A DNA stretch of 64,000 nucleotides from Spirometra erinaceieuropaei (Eukaryota; Platyhelminthes; Cestoda; Diphyllobothriidea; Diphyllobothriidae). Positions 45,120 to 57,930 of the stretch are shown here, piece by piece. A program made the translations under genes and the position numbers. How positions within the stretch are numbered: the first letter of the stretch is position 1; each line of letters opens with the position of its first letter. The stretch lies in the NCBI GenBank assembly GCA_902702965.1, contig CACRXP010000089.1:469809-533808 (forward strand). The letters run 5' to 3'. The notes under the pieces are model-generated. The model was not told the DNA's origin, made no database searches, and worked only from the letters and a program-made list of their open reading frames with translations.

Positions 45120-47237
45120 TCAAGAAATGAAATTTATGGCTGGTCGCAGATAGTCCTGTAGTGAGAGTCGTCGTTTGTCAAAGATGAAACGATCCAGCTG
45201 CCTTTTGAATACAGCCATTGTATCAGATGTCACTAGTTCACTTGGAAGTGAGTTCCACGGTTGAACAACACGCCGACTGAAGGAAAACTTCCGATGGTCT
45301 AGGCGTGTAGGCTCCCGCTTGACTTTGTGCGGGTGACCGCGCAGGTGACTTGCGGTCGTGAATTCAAAGAAGTCTTCAGTTTTGAGCGAACATTCATGCC
45401 CGTGGATAATGCGGAATGTCCATAACAGGTCACACCTCATTCGTCTATAGGATAGGGGGAACAAATTTAACTGGATCAGTCTTTCTGGGTAGGACAGAAT
45501 CCTGAGACCGTCCACCAGTTTTGTGGCCCGTCGTTGCACCTGATCTATAGCATCACTGTCTTTCTTCATCCAGGGCATCCATGATGGCATTCCGTATTCC
45601 AAGTGCGGTCTGACGAACGTGCCGAATATCTGTGAGAAGAGTTCTGGAGGAAAGATTTTGAAAGCCCGCCTAATCCAGTGCACGATGTTGGCTGCCTTTT
45701 GGACGACTCGTTTGCAGTGCTGAGTGGGCAGCAAGTTTGAGCGTGTCCAGACACCTAGGTCTTCGTGCGTGTCCACTTCTTTTAGTGGAATCCCATTTAT
45801 GATGTACTGATGTTTTGGGAAGCGCCTCCGACCAGATTCTAGTCGCAAGACTACACATTTGGATACGTTAAACGCTAGAAGCCACTTGATGGCCCACGCA
45901 GCCAGCTTATTAACATCTTCCTGTAGCTTCTGCGCGTCGTCAACACAGCTGATTGTGTTCCAGATCTTTATATCATCTGCAAACATTATGCCATCGCATT
46001 CAAGGTCTGCAGGACAGTCATTTATATAGATAAAGAAGAGGAGAGGACCCAAGACTGAGCCCTGCGGAATGCCGCTTTTTACGGGCACCCATTCGGATGC
46101 AGTGGTACCAACGATCACTTTTTGGAGCCTGCATGACAGAAAATTTTTAATCCACTTAAAAATGTTGCCCTGTATTCCATACTCCCAAATCTTCTATAGG
46201 CGTCGTCCACGAGGAACGCTATCAAACGCCTTCTTAAAGTCAAATAAGATGACGTCCACTGGACGGTCCTGGTCTATGGCTCTTGTCTACTTTTCCTGAG
46301 AGTAAAGACTGCTTGTCAGACAGGAGTAAGCCCGACGAAATCCGTGCTGAGCAGCACATAACAGGTCCCTCTGCTCCGGAAACGACATTAAATGCCCTTT
46401 AATAAATCGTCCCATTACCTTGCAGAGAATGCAGGTTAAGCTAATAGGATGGTAATTTTCGGGCTCCAGCCTGCATCCTCTTTTATAGATTGGAGAAATA
46501 TGGGCCGTTTTCCAATTATCCGGCAGTTCGCCTTCTTCCATGGACTTCCGAAATATCATGGACACCGGCTCACAGAGTACATCAGCTAATTCTCGGAGGA
46601 CAAGTGGATGAATTCCATCTGGACCAGGTGATTTGGCAGGTTTCAGCCGGCGTTGTTCGGTCCTTATCAACGTGGGCGAGAAGAAAAGATTGTCTTCCAA
46701 TGCAGGACAGGAAGGATTTTGTCCTTGGTCTAAGTAAGGCATGGCGGGAAGGTTTGTGTCATGAGTGAATACGGACTGAAAGAAACTGGAGAAGGCTGAT
46801 GCTTTCAGGTGGTCATCTGTCTCAAGTACTCCGTTTTGGGATCTTAGCGCTGGAATCGGATCGCGATTACGCTGTCCATTACGTACGTAACTGTAGAGGA
46901 TTTTAGGATGCTCCAAGGAATTTTGTAATATGCACAGCTCATAGTTGCGTCGAAGTCTATTAGCCTCGAGTTTACACACATTCCGCTGTCGTTTGTATTC
47001 CTTCAGTTATTCAGGACTCTCTGTTTGTCGATAGCGTCTCCACACTTTATTTCTCCTCTTAAACGCGGTTTGCAGTTCCCGGTTTATCCACGGCGGACGG
47101 TTGCTTGTTTTCTTTCGTCTCAGTGGACAGTTTAGATTAACGATTCTTTTTACCAGTGAGCTGAACGTGATCCAGTAGACGTTAACTGTTCCTTTCAATG
47201 TGGTTGTCCACGGTATTGCTGAGACTTGCGTTCGCAT
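45120..47237 (-). mobile_element. CR1-like reverse transcriptase, one frame with three stops
   Basis: A single minus-strand frame runs about 706 codons from 47237 to 45120 with only three stop codons (after ESPE at 47007, after SQEK at 46287, and after RGRRL near 46197). Motifs in order: RRKKTSNRPPWINREL (linker), LKPAKSPGPDGIHPLVLRELA (46660-46600, RT start), NYHPISLTCILCKVM, AQHGFRRAYSC, ILFDFKKAFDSVP, GIPQGSVLGPLLFFIYIND (46070-46015), catalytic MFADDIKIW (45990-45965), AWAIKWLLAFNVSKC, GTFVRPHLEYGMPSW, and C-terminal VVQPWNSLPSELV (about 45270). No endonuclease precedes it, so it is 5'-truncated. Absence of frameshifts makes it younger than its neighbours. Confidence 0.85.
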
Positions 47238-47740
47238 GCTCTATGGAGTCCGCAACTATCACTTCCACTGTATGCCTCTTCAGACATCGACAACTCTTGT
47301 GGAAACAGGACCTGCGAACGTCCAGGTGGCATCGGGATCCGCGAAGTTTAAAAGAGTTCCAACGCAGGTTTGTTGTTGTGGCCAAGGCGAAGAAATCATC
47401 GAGATGCAGTGTATAGGCCCGGTTCCTCACAATGCGGTACGTCTGTGTGAGATCTCGGATTTGTCTGTACTCAAGAGGAGATAAGTCAAGATCATCAAGT
47501 TTGCAGCTGCAAGACAAAGTCCTGAGGCCTGCCTCGAGGCTTATAGTCTTATTATAGCCAGGAGCGCCACGCTTGGATTCCATATTTCCGTAGCAAACGA
47601 ACAAATGTTCCGTATATTTTTCCAGTTAGCTTTTTGTCTATATTTACGAAAGTTCGTATAACAGCGAAGAGAATACCATTTGCCCTTTTGGCTGCCCTAA
47701 TACATGGATAACATTGCTTCAGAGTCGCAGTGCGACACAC
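47205..47740 (-). mobile_element. Second CR1-like RT C-terminus abutting the first
   Basis: The minus strand reads AAKRANGILFAVIRTF and GTFVRLLRKYGIQAWRSW (47700-47560), then after a frameshift LSPLEYRQIRDLTQTYRIVRN (47485-47425), DDFFALATTTNLR, RGSRCHLDVRR and IVADSIEH (47250). This is the same protein end as in the neighbouring copy and at 26.6-26.9 kb. Its 3' end meets the truncated 5' end of the 45120-47237 element near 47205. Confidence 0.7.
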
Positions 47741-47854
47741 CTTGAAAAAGCTCTACTACACCTTTAAATACTTCGTCCCATACCTAGAATACCTTACGCA
47801 TCCTTTGAAGTAATAATAGGTGTCGAAAAATCACCTTCAGGACAGTGCAAGAAA

Positions 47855-47935
47855 CTTGCCACAAATGGGATTCGAACTCGGGTGCCACCGCGAGTTCACC
47901 GACCAGTTCACCAATTTACTGCCTGCACTCGGTGA
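47855..47935 (-). repeat. tRNA-like fragment
   Basis: On the minus strand 'cccgagttcgaatcccattt' carries a B-box-like GAGTTCGAATCCC, preceded by a weak A-box region (about 47930-47915). Homology to 10890-10996 is limited to the T-arm side. A tRNA pseudogene or SINE remnant is the simplest reading. Confidence 0.3.
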
Positions 47936-48089
47936 GTGGACTAAAAATAAATAAAGGAGCAAACATTTCTCCTAGTATGGACGACTGCAACTCTGTATAC
48001 ATCGCTGCCGAGTCACCTCCCGCTAAACAAGCAAGGAGTTTGGTAAGCTGTATGAATATCAAATACGAATACGAAGCCTGTACGACATT

Positions 48090-48480
48090 TTTTGGACTCC
48101 TTCAAAATTTGCGGAAATGGATAAGGAGATTAAGGACCTTAAAGTGGAGATGTAGAAGCTGAGGAATCTCCAGCGCTATTTATCCAAAGAGAATGAAAGT
48201 TAGCGAACATACGCAAACACGGCTTCCTCGGCTGCGTCGACAGAGGAGAAAGAAAATAGTAGGTCCCTAGAGCGCAATATGAATGACAACTAGTGTCTTG
48301 TGCGAGAAAAGCGTGGCCAGACGCGATCTCAGCGGAAAAAGATGTCTCAAAGCACCTCGAAAAGTAAACCAGAAGCTGTGGATGATACTAACGTTTTTTG
48401 GAGGGATGCCCAATCGACGATGCTGGAAGCATCTGTCAAGAGAGTAAGGGGGCACCTGTATTAGAATGAGCAATCAGAGT
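48090..48480 (+). pseudogene. Broken Lys/Glu-rich frame, possible coiled coil
   Basis: One + frame with a few stops reads EMDKEIKDLKVEM, KLRNLQRYLSKENES, STEEKENSRSLERNMND, KRGQTRSQRKKMSQ and FWRDAQSTMLEASVKRVRG. Heptad-like hydrophobic spacing in the first part suggests a coiled coil, which would fit a retroelement gag-like ORF, but no family is recognised. It lies between a tRNA-like fragment and the Gypsy remnant. Confidence 0.25.
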
Positions 48481-48559
48481 TGTATTCGCAAGGAGAACCT
48501 TGTCAAGGAGAACCTTGCAGCAGAGAGTGAAAGCCTGGATGTACAGGACAGGATACTGA

Positions 48560-49900
48560 TGGGCGATGGCCATTGATTTCAGCACTTGCTAATCGTCACA
48601 CGATAGCCAATCGCCAGGCTTTTTTAGGACAAGGTAAAGTGGTGGTACCCAGCATCTGTCGGACCGTCGGATAACGCCGAGCCCAAGCATGAGTTCGAAC
48701 TCTACCTTCGCAGTCCTCAAATGGTCCGGAGCAAAATGACGCGATCGGCAAGATTTAGGAGGGCCATTGGCGAAGATATGGTGGGTGCCTGTGTGTTTAA
48801 TGTCTACTCAAAGTGATATGTTAGTCAGGCAGGGGAACTGTCTGAGGGGTGAATGAAAAGGACATGCAGAGATAAGCATGGCGCTTACCTCTTCACGAAA
48901 ATCAAAGAGGCATTTGATGCCGGCGGTACAACTCCAAGGAGACAAACGGCAAGTGGGAAGATTGATAGCGCATCCGGCAGCACTCGCCTCTAATGTCGGA
49001 CGGGATCCTCTGCCTAGGCTGTGAAAGGTGACTTGAATGAGCATGGTTGCAGGCATCTTCGTGCTGCTTCTCCGAATTACTGGTGATACTCGTGCATGCA
49101 GCCTGGGGACTGTTGGCGGCGGGCACAAAAACGTGAGAAAACTTGCCGACAGTCTCGTAATCGCCAGGAGCTTCCAGAGGTAACTAAATCGTGTTGAGAA
49201 GTCAGTTGCATTAATAACTGCTCGAGTCGGTCAATGCGCTGATCGGACCACTGAAAAGTTGGGGTAGCGGTGTAACTTACTGAATGAGGCTCAGCGACTC
49301 TCATTGTCATGACCTTGTCGGCAAGCTCTGTCAATTCTTATATGTCTTCTTGAGAAACAGTCAAAAGTGTGTGGAGGTTAGGTAAGATGCGCTGAAAGAA
49401 AATTTGACTGGGTGCGGAAGTCTCTATTTTGTTTTTGTTAACATGCTGCTTCATCCTTTTCAGCCGCTGCGGCGGTTTTCGGTCAGTAAGCTCTTCACCA
49501 GTGAGGAGTTTTAAGAGTAGGCACTCCTTTGCTCTAGCTACGCGCTTTATCAGTGCCTCCTTCAACTTGTCTATGGTTGTTTCGGAGGGCGGTTGATGTG
49601 GAGGTCGCACAGCTCCTCGATATAATCGCCAGGTGGACTGCGTTAGAAATGGTTAGACATGGCCACTTGGGGAATAGTGTTGAATGCTCCAATTTGGCTT
49701 CGCAGCGTGCAAACCTAAGGTACACATTCCGTGGTCAAAATGCTGGCAATTCAACGAAAACGTGCGATTTAACGGGAACGGCTTTGAGTTATCGCCTACG
49801 GACATTGAGGTGGAATTTGATGGAAGACCAATGAAACGTTACGTGCTCGGAAATTCGGAGTCACCAGTATGTGGTTGTCAAGGATGTAAGGCCAACTGTA
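48560..49900 (-). mobile_element. Ty3/Gypsy gag and start of pol, decayed
   Basis: On the minus strand, 49610-49338 reads DKLKEALIKRVARAKECLLLK, LTGEELTDRKPPQRLKRMKQ and FQRILPNLHTLLTV. 49334-49077 reads TELADKVM, RIDRLEQLLMQL and then a Cys-containing end. Both are typical of the gag of flatworm Gypsy elements. After a degraded stretch, 48780-48590 reads IFANGPPKSCRSRHFAPD, AKVEFELMLGLGVIRRSD and LVLKKPGDWLSCDD, the start of a Gypsy RT. Protease and the RT core are not recognisable. No LTRs were found. Confidence 0.6.
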
Positions 49901-51659
49901 AACGGACACGATAATTTCGTTCCGTTTAATGTCGAAAGTCGTGGAGCTGTGAGAAAAGGTTTATTCTGTACACGGGTCAGGTTGCCGTGATTTGGCTCTT
50001 TGCTTGCGTCAGAGCAAAGTACTCGTTGAGAGATCGTCAGTCGCAGTGTGTTGTTTAGGCGAGTGGTACATGTCCGTGTCCGCGTCCAGCCGAGTGTTGA
50101 ACATGTAGTTGGTTGGTTTATGGTCAGACTTGTGTGGAACAAAATGAGCTCCGATACATACGGCTATGCAGCTGTACTCTGTATCTTCTGACGTACAACA
50201 GAGTCTGGGCCCAGAAATCGCGCGTCTCCTTTTAAGCCGACTGCAGATATTACATTCCTTGCTAGTACGAACAAACCTTATAAGTCAATGGCAGATTTCG
50301 GTGTATATACGGTGTCGTTGACGGAATATAAGTAATAATGAAAAACGTACAAACACCAACAATGCCAACTATCCAAAGAATTCCTTTGTCATTATTCGAA
50401 GAAATCGGATTTCCAGCTCAAGGCCAAGTTATAAAACTAGTTAATCGGAAAAACACAGATCATTCGTGAAAGCGCGTAACAAAAACGGAAAGGGGAATGT
50501 CAACAGGGAGCCAAAAATGGAAAGGGGAAATGCGATGGGGACGTGGGGACTTCCAATTGCTGACCCGCTAGATACAACAGTAGACTTTGCAGATTCTCGT
50601 ATGCCTCTCAGATGGCTGTGCAGTTTGAGTGCTACGGCTTTCGGATTACATGCATTATTCGTGACATCTTTCCACAAGACACAAGGTCCCTCGTTTCTTC
50701 GATTGGGAAAAATCTCCCGACAACCTACGCAGGCATAAAAACTGGATGACAGCGTAATGCACTGCGTCTCGAGGAAATTACTTTAGCCAATTCCATAAAC
50801 CGCAAACAAAACCAACACTTGCACTATAGAAACCCGCAGTGTCGTGAAAATTACACAGACGGATTTGAAAGGCCTCTAAAGTCGCTCATCCTGGTCATAC
50901 GTATTTCTGCACTAGTAGGATAATTATCACCTTTGGAAGGATTTTTAGGAGAAAAAACATCAAACCCTTGCGGAAAACACATTTCAAAATAATTTAAAAT
51001 ATCTAGAAACAAATTTCCTGTATTCGGTCCTTCTCAAAATACCTGCCCGAGTTTCAATAGTAGACTTTTGCAGCAGCCCCAAAACCTTTAACACGGTGCA
51101 AATAATATCTAGCCATACGGTTATACACAATGATTGAAGCATGGGATGGATTGGTTCCTGCGCTGAATCAGGATGCACGATCGGTTAGTATCAAGGGTAA
51201 CAAGGATAGACAGTCGGTGCACATGTAATTGCTCCCATTTGTGGACACCGTCCTAACCCAATGCAGTTTGAAAAAAGGATGCTCCAGGTATAGACTTAGG
51301 ATTGATTGGACGCTAATACCGACCGGTCCGACTGTCTGCGCGGCTGTCGAAAGACAGTCAAATCTGCAAACTTACAACGGAAGACCTTCGCTCAGGGGAA
51401 AATGCTAATTCTCCTGTAATTTTTCTATTGCTTTATACTGATTTTATGGCAATGAACTAATATGACTTCATTTTGACTTATTCACATGTCCACGGCGTTT
51501 TATGGTTATCGCCAATTATGAGGCGCCGCGTAAGGGTAAGGAAGCTCGGTATGTGTATTCGATAATTTGTTCTAAGTGCCTTAAGAAATAACTCAAACCC
51601 ACGAAGACCTACTAAGGCCTAATATCCCCTTGCGTGTTGCGTTTCAGGCCAGATCGTAT
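49901..51659. other. No recognised gene
   Basis: Could include the 5' part or LTR of the Gypsy remnant (minus strand, above 49900), but no repeat pair is visible. Open frames (50466-50738 plus, 50677-50441 minus) are unrecognised. Confidence 0.35.
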
Positions 51660-51859
51660 TGAAACTAAAAGACATATTCAATTGAACATGTTACCTTGAG
51701 GCGTGCTATTTCGAAACTTAGTTTGGATTCATCATAACAGGGAACGGGCAAATTGAATACATCAATCTTAAATTGAGACGAGAAAAGGTGTATGTCCGAC
51801 AGATTGTGGGCCCCTGAATCAGTGTCAACACGTACCATGTAAACTCCTGTCAGGCAGGT

Positions 51860-52255
51860 ATTAAAAAACGGGCAAACCATAAGCAGATAAGTTGTGCACG
51901 TCCACGACCTCGATTACTCTGACACTGAAACTGCAGCCGGCTTGGGCAAACAGCATAACATCTGCAACTTCAGCCTGCTTACCGAAAGTACCTTCATAAG
52001 TGTGGAATTGTAACGCCCCACGACCAGTGTAGGGTTGTTTGAACGAAGAAACACTTTTGGCCCGTGGACATAGTATGGTGATGATGTAGCTGCATGTTGG
52101 CTGAAGTGGCCGGTATTCTTCCCTCTGTCTACTGCCAACCCCCTTCCCGCAACTTTTCGTAACGCTTGCATCGTATGCTCTCTCTGAACGTCGGCACTCC
52201 CTCAACGCTCCCCAGCACTGTGTTCCCCACGGGTTGTTTAACTGGCATGTCATTG
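51860..52255 (-). mobile_element. Possible Gypsy integrase C-terminal remnant
   Basis: A minus-strand frame shift pair reads YVHGPKVFLRSNN and SSFKQPYTGRGALQF (about 52090-52010), which recalls the HVFLR.D...PLQPPYTGP.RV segment at the end of Gypsy integrases. The remaining sequence is not recognisable. Weak call; it might be chance. Confidence 0.25.
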
Positions 52256-52346
52256 TCGCCTCACCATCCAGACAGGTTACTCCCTTGTTGTAACTCGTCC
52301 CCTTTGCACAATTAATTATTATTCCCAGTTTCCATCTCTTACCAGT

Positions 52347-52822
52347 ATGCCTTATTGCTTACCTAAAGTTTTTTCTTCCTTGCGTATGGATGAGTATTGT
52401 GACCGGTTAGACCGGTTCTTGTCCGGATCTACGTCCAATGCCTCGCCACCTCGGCGTGTGCCATCCTTGACGTCTTCTGCGGCTACAGAAGGTTGTCGCC
52501 AGTACAGTTGTAGTACTCTCAAATACAGAATATGTGGGTAGACTTCCGATCGTTAATAATGAGGCCTTTCTTGACGTTAAGTTATGGCGATGAAGTATTG
52601 AACCAGGCTGTCGAGCAAATCTCAGACGTAGCTGAGCAATGCTTCCAGCACCGGTTTCTGAGGCTTTTTCTATGTGCAGCAACTCCTTCATCTAATGAAC
52701 AGATTGACATTCCCGGTTATGTCTCTTTGTTAAAATCGACGTTTCTAAACGAGCACTCATACATGACCATCTTACTCAAGCAATTCATGAAAGTGGATAT
52801 GACCAAAATCGTCTATATTTGA
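52347..52822 (+). other. Two adjacent unrecognised open frames
   Basis: 52347-52541 (DEYCDRLDRFLSGSTSNASP) and 52532-52822 (LNQAVEQISDVAEQCFQHRF) overlap in different frames and have a protein-like composition. A possible acceptor (AAATACAG) lies at the overlap. No family is recognised and no further exons were found. Confidence 0.2.
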
Positions 52823-55399
52823 CGACAGCAGTAAGCTCTTACAGGATCACAGGACCCCTATATGTAATTCCACTTTTAATGTTTCGACCGGTTTTTTCGA
52901 CATCCTCGAATGCATAGTGCCTTTGTCAGGCTTTTGATCACTTTTTGTGGGTTTATCATCTAGTTTTCAGGAGATGTATACACCCAAGAATGAAAGCCGG
53001 CCCACCATGACCTCCCACAGGAAAGACCGCATTTAGTTATGTCTATGCCATTGACCTTACGCTGATGCATGATGAAAAGTTATTTTTCGAGATGTGGGAG
53101 CAAAAACCCTAAGTTTAGACTTCGGGAAACAGCCTCAGTATTCAGATCGCAAATAGGCCAATCTATAGAGACCAACTAACTATACGGACAACAGGTTGTT
53201 TTTCGTTTCGGCTACAAGTTCTCGAGGTATTGACCGGAGAGGGCAGAGATACTAAACGCCACCGTCCTTATGCGGGACCCATTTTTGACGTTAGACCATC
53301 CTGACTGGTCGTCAACTTCGGGGCATGCCGCAGCCTGAGTTCATGCATCAGAAAGACAGTCTTTAGACGTGTTTCATGCACTGCGTTCCTGCGTCGAGCA
53401 AACTATAAACGCAACACCGCTTTTTCATTCTGCCAGGAAGAAATCTTTTACAGGATTGACGCATTTTAGACTGCCGGGTCGATATCCACTGCTCTATAAA
53501 GTATCCTGAAAATTATTGAAAAACCCTGAAAGGTCGCAGAAATATAACGTAACGTGATTTCACGTAAATGAATTGGCGGGCTGATGAGCTACTAAAATAT
53601 GTGCTGTCTAAACTGACTTTTCTAATGGTAATGTTGGATGTCAGATGTTGGAGTAAAATTTGAATCCGAAGCATAGGGCAAATAAAACTCGTGATCCAAC
53701 GATCTTGTTCGGTTCTTCCGCACATGCATAGCAGTTATTCATAGAGCAAATGTCGTTATCCATCTTTATCTTGGTGTAAATGCAAACAAGTGTTAGACAA
53801 AAATGGTAGGCCAGGATTGCGTCCTTCGTACAACGGTTTTTATGATCGCAATACTGACCCGAGTGTGATAAAGAGTCCGAAATGAATTAGAAAATTCAGG
53901 TAAATAACATTTATATATTTTAAATGAATTGACCGTTTTCATTAGCAGCTGCGCCAGTTATTAGGTAAGAGTGTTTGTGTGCGGATTTAGCCACACGGAT
54001 CTATTATTGCTTCCGTCTTTCTTATCCGCCTTGCATGGATGTTAGATTACCTTTCCTCCCTACCTTCCTTGTGAACAAAATTTTTAAATGCACGACCCTT
54101 AGGTACTGATGGAGGTTAATATGGCAGGCGCAGCTTTCGGAATAAAGGCCGTTTGGTCCAGGCAATATCGCAAGACTTCGTAAACCTGGTATATGTCAAT
54201 GTGCTGGTTAACCAATTAAGATTTCGGAAACCAGGTCTCCAAAGCAAGCTGGGTGGTTCTCATATGCTTTAACTGAGGGAATTTCTATCGATATGTTGGA
54301 CCATTCGGGATCCAAGTATCAGCTGCAAAAAGGAACACGACTTGCACAGCAAGAACATTGTTTTTAGGCCTCTCAACTAAGTGAACAAAAAGGGATAAGT
54401 TTTTTTCGTGACGGTGCTCTTTGCGGGACCCAAACATTTCTATGAATAGTTGGACAAATATCATCCATTTTCGCGAAGTAACTGCATAATGCTTAGTGCG
54501 AAACGGCAAGATTTTAGTATGTAAATATGCCGTTTTAGGTACAAGAACTGATAAGAAGCTTGGCCACCGCATAAAACAGTCGCGTAATATTAAATTCACT
54601 GTCACTCTCGAGTGGTCGACTTGTCATTTCAGGTTTATAACCATTAGACTTTCCTAATGCTAGGTTTTCTTATTTTACATAACATTTCAGATCCACTTTC
54701 AAACGCATAATCAGAAATGTTAACAGATAAACCTTGCTGACAGACTAAATGCAGTGTCTGAGATTAATAGCCCACACTCAGACTTTTGACCAATTGACTT
54801 GGTTAATTAGCCTCAACCGAGTCGTCAACTGCACCGAGTTGGTCACCAGTGGTAATCGTTGAGACAGGAATTAAGCTTCATTGGTCGGTCGCGTGCATCC
54901 AGTGCGAGTAATTAACCGCTGACGTAAAATCTGATGACTGGATTTAAAGGAGAGATAGTGTCTTTTATCGATGAACTATTGACTGAGATACGACGATCTA
55001 AGCGACCAAAATCTCATGTGGTTGTTACCTCGTGCGATAATTCCGATCTCGTGGAGCTTAAACGTGTAACCAGGCTTCACCGAGTGAGACGTGATTTAGG
55101 AGCTGACTCGTCCCTCACCTTTGCCGCTGCGTGTTCCACCATCCACATCCGGATTAATTGCTGAACGCCATGCACGTTATTAATCCTCTCCCATCTGTAT
55201 CTAATCCGGTAAACCACTTCAGACGCTGCCGACCGTTGTAACGAGCTTTTCAGCCTTATAATGTGGCGCTTGACGGTTGCTTCCGGTTTGTAAGCAACCC
55301 TAGCTCCGACAGACAATCGGTGGCATTAGTTTTCGGCAGTTCATGTTTACGTTCATGTGATTTCTCCGTAAATTCACAAGTTAGTGTTTTAACTTTAGC
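52823..55399. other. No recognised gene; one weak hammerhead-like relic
   Basis: Sequence 53641-53695 (GATGTTGGAG, TTTGAATCCGAAGC, then GGGCAAATAAAAC) resembles the end of the PLE terminal motif but lacks the core. The remaining sequence has only short unrecognised frames. Confidence 0.35.
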
Positions 55400-56260
55400 G
55401 ACAGATTGCCACACTTGATGATTCATCACAACCGTTTCTTCTTCGCAGTGGAGCGGAGGCTGCATTGCGATGAGAATGTCGTTTTTCTCTCGTACGAAGG
55501 AAGGCAACAGCTGAAGATGGTTATTGGTGACACTACTTTAGGAATGCAGCTGACAACAGCGTGTGCTATGCCTCTACATAGTTCGTTCACCCTTATTCAT
55601 TGCTGGATAATGGAATGAGATGGTACTTCGGCAAAAGCATCGTCACGATCAGAGCCCGCAAGCATTCAACCACTGCGGGAGTTCTGGTTCATAATAATCT
55701 TTTACGGCCGTTCAGTATTCTATATGGTGTCCGGCAAGGTTGTATCCTGTCGCTCATTCTGCCAAGCTGCGCCATCAACCAGATTTTTGGAGTCATACAC
55801 GGATTTGACGTTGCCGAGTTTGCACCCGGACACCGGCCGACTGATTTCGACTTAGCTGACGATATCTCCCTGTTATCCGCAAGCTATAGTTATCAGCAGT
55901 CCGCGGTGTCACAGGTCAATGAAGTCGCCAAAACGGATAATCCGTAACCGCTGGAAAAACCCAAGAATTTTCGGGCTGAATCCCTGACCGTGGAATGCGT
56001 TTCTCACGGTAAATATGCGTCGATCTGAAGTTCGAGATAGTTTAATATACCCCGCGGTGAGGCTGTTGTGAAAAACGAAAAATTAAGGACAGTATTACCT
56101 TCCAAATCGATGTTGGTTGTGGAGTTTACACAATCTTTACCTGGTGTCTGTGGGCTCCACACGACAGCCCAATCGCCACAAGGTGCAGCGTACACCGTGC
56201 GTCATTCCGCCCAACCCTTCCCTACGGTTGTACGTGGGATATGAGTGAAAAGTGAGGGTA
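55400..56260 (+). mobile_element. RTE-like reverse transcriptase fragment, palm
   Basis: The frame 55600-55947 reads MLDNGMRWYFGKSIVTIRA, FSILYGVRQGCILSLILPS (about 55708-55765), IFGVIHGFDVAEFAPGHR and catalytic FDLADDISLLSASYS (about 55846-55890), then QVNEVAKT. After a stop the next pieces FNIPRGEAV and VEFTQS (56040-56130) match the downstream part of the same RT type. The metal-binding motif is LADD where YADD is usual. Many stops; non-functional. It is a different subfamily from the zinc-finger elements. Confidence 0.6.
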
Positions 56261-57486
56261 TTTGACCACCGCTGTCCGATGACCATCCTTCGACCGAAGT
56301 AAACTGACTTCGTCTCAAATGAAACAGTCCGCATTAGGTATGACAACATCGTGAGAATATACCAGGTCGTCCACAAAAAACGAAAAAGGCGGTTGGTGCA
56401 CGTTTTTCGTTGTACGCCCCAGAAACTCAGTGCTGGTGCCCATGATCCGGTGCTGTTACCCATCTCAAGGGATCGAAATGAAGGTCAACTCAAAACCTGA
56501 CTCGATACAGTTCATCAATACGTGGAAAGGGCCTTTGGACCTTCGATATTCGATCTCAGCCGCAGATAGTCATGTCTGGAGATATACAGTTGGCGGCATC
56601 ATGGAGGCCTACTATATCCAGCCTGATCGCGGCTGTACCAAGCACAACTGTTTAATAATGAAAACGAGTCCATCAGGGGTTGTGTTGTCCTAGTTAATGT
56701 AGTGCACCACGTGAGGGTGATTAGTAATAGGACTTGGCACAGTAGCATGCCTGGTGAAAGTCTCGTCAACACCTGCCACAACGCGGAGGGCTATGTTCAA
56801 CTCTCGGGGCTCGATCACGGAAGTAAATTTGTCAGATGAGAGAGCATAGCAGGTAGTTTCATCAAATCCAGTTTGCCAGACACATTGGTTACCAAATGAT
56901 GCCGCCATTCAAGGCACATTTTCGTGGTGTTATAAAATGGATCTAAGGGACAAGGGTAGACAGTGCGGAAGAGCCATATGCTGTAGAAGGCGCCAGAACG
57001 ACTGTCACCCAACCCTCTGCTACCTCTGAGCATGGGCACTCCATTCACAATTGTGTCGGAATAATTATGGAAATCTGCCAAAGCCATCTATTAGTTAAGT
57101 GAGCCTAGTAGTCACACCGAATTCTAGGTTGATTATTTGGGAAATCCTGCTTGGGCAGTAATCTTGATGTATCAGAATTGGTGAATTCCATATGCTGTAG
57201 TAGGTCGGGCTTGTAAATTGACAGAAATGTAAATAAACTTCTCGCTGCCAGTCGGAAATCTAAATCAGGTGGTTGGCTGTACGAAAAACCTTGCATTTGC
57301 TGTTAAGGATTTTGAAACGCACCGAGGCTGCCGAATTGTTTTCATTTGGGTCAGACGAATTTCAAATAAACGCCATTTATTAGTTATATTTTGTACAGTT
57401 CGATCACTTCAATTAGACAAGCAAGAAGACGAGAAAATATTCATTAACGCGAACTTTTTGTTGACACTGGAAAGCGTGGCCATGAT
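56261..57486. other. No recognised gene
   Basis: Minus-strand frames at 56463-56137, 56908-56690 and 57087-56815 adjoin each other and might be pieces of one decayed ORF (landmarks CLEWRHHLVTN, ALRVVAGVDETF), but I cannot name it. Confidence 0.3.
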
Positions 57487-57930
57487 ATGACAACACTTCA
57501 AAAATATGTTAACCCTTTATTCTTCTGTAGTATCAACAGTTTTCTTGCTTTTCCGGTTCTGCTCCTTAACACCAGCGAAAGTTTGTATAATATAAAGTTT
57601 TTGGTACGTCCACGTGATCCCCTACTTGGAAAAATTTCCCTGAAGACTCTATCAACCGGTAATTATCTTTTGACTTTTGTCCCATTCTTTTCTTCTTTAC
57701 CCGTAGGTTATGTCATAGCGATGGCATACACTTTTCCAGTTACAATATCTGTATTGATTTCAGAACATTTGCGTTTAACCCACATATATGAGCAGAAATG
57801 GTTCTCACAAAATTTGCTTTCCTTAACAATGCCAGTTTTTTTAAACAATCGTTGGCCTGAAGAATTTTGGTTTAGTGATGCTACCCCGGATTGTTGCAAT
57901 GTGGTTTGTAGGGGAAGGCCCTTAGCTTAA
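57487..57930 (+). other. Unrecognised open frame of 147 residues
   Basis: Continuous from ATG to TAA, moderately hydrophobic with a stretch near residues 70-95 (LPVGYVIAMAYTFPVTISVL) and two late cysteines. The upstream sequence gives no clue. The length is within what chance produces here, and no homologous family comes to mind. Confidence 0.2.

Noticed and set aside
45120..46118. Functional host gene with an RT domain
   Set aside because: The same frame continues upstream through three stops into the rest of a CR1-like RT, so it is a transposon remnant.
57487..57930. Membrane protein gene
   Set aside because: Listed only as an unrecognised frame: no family match, no neighbours, and its length is compatible with chance.
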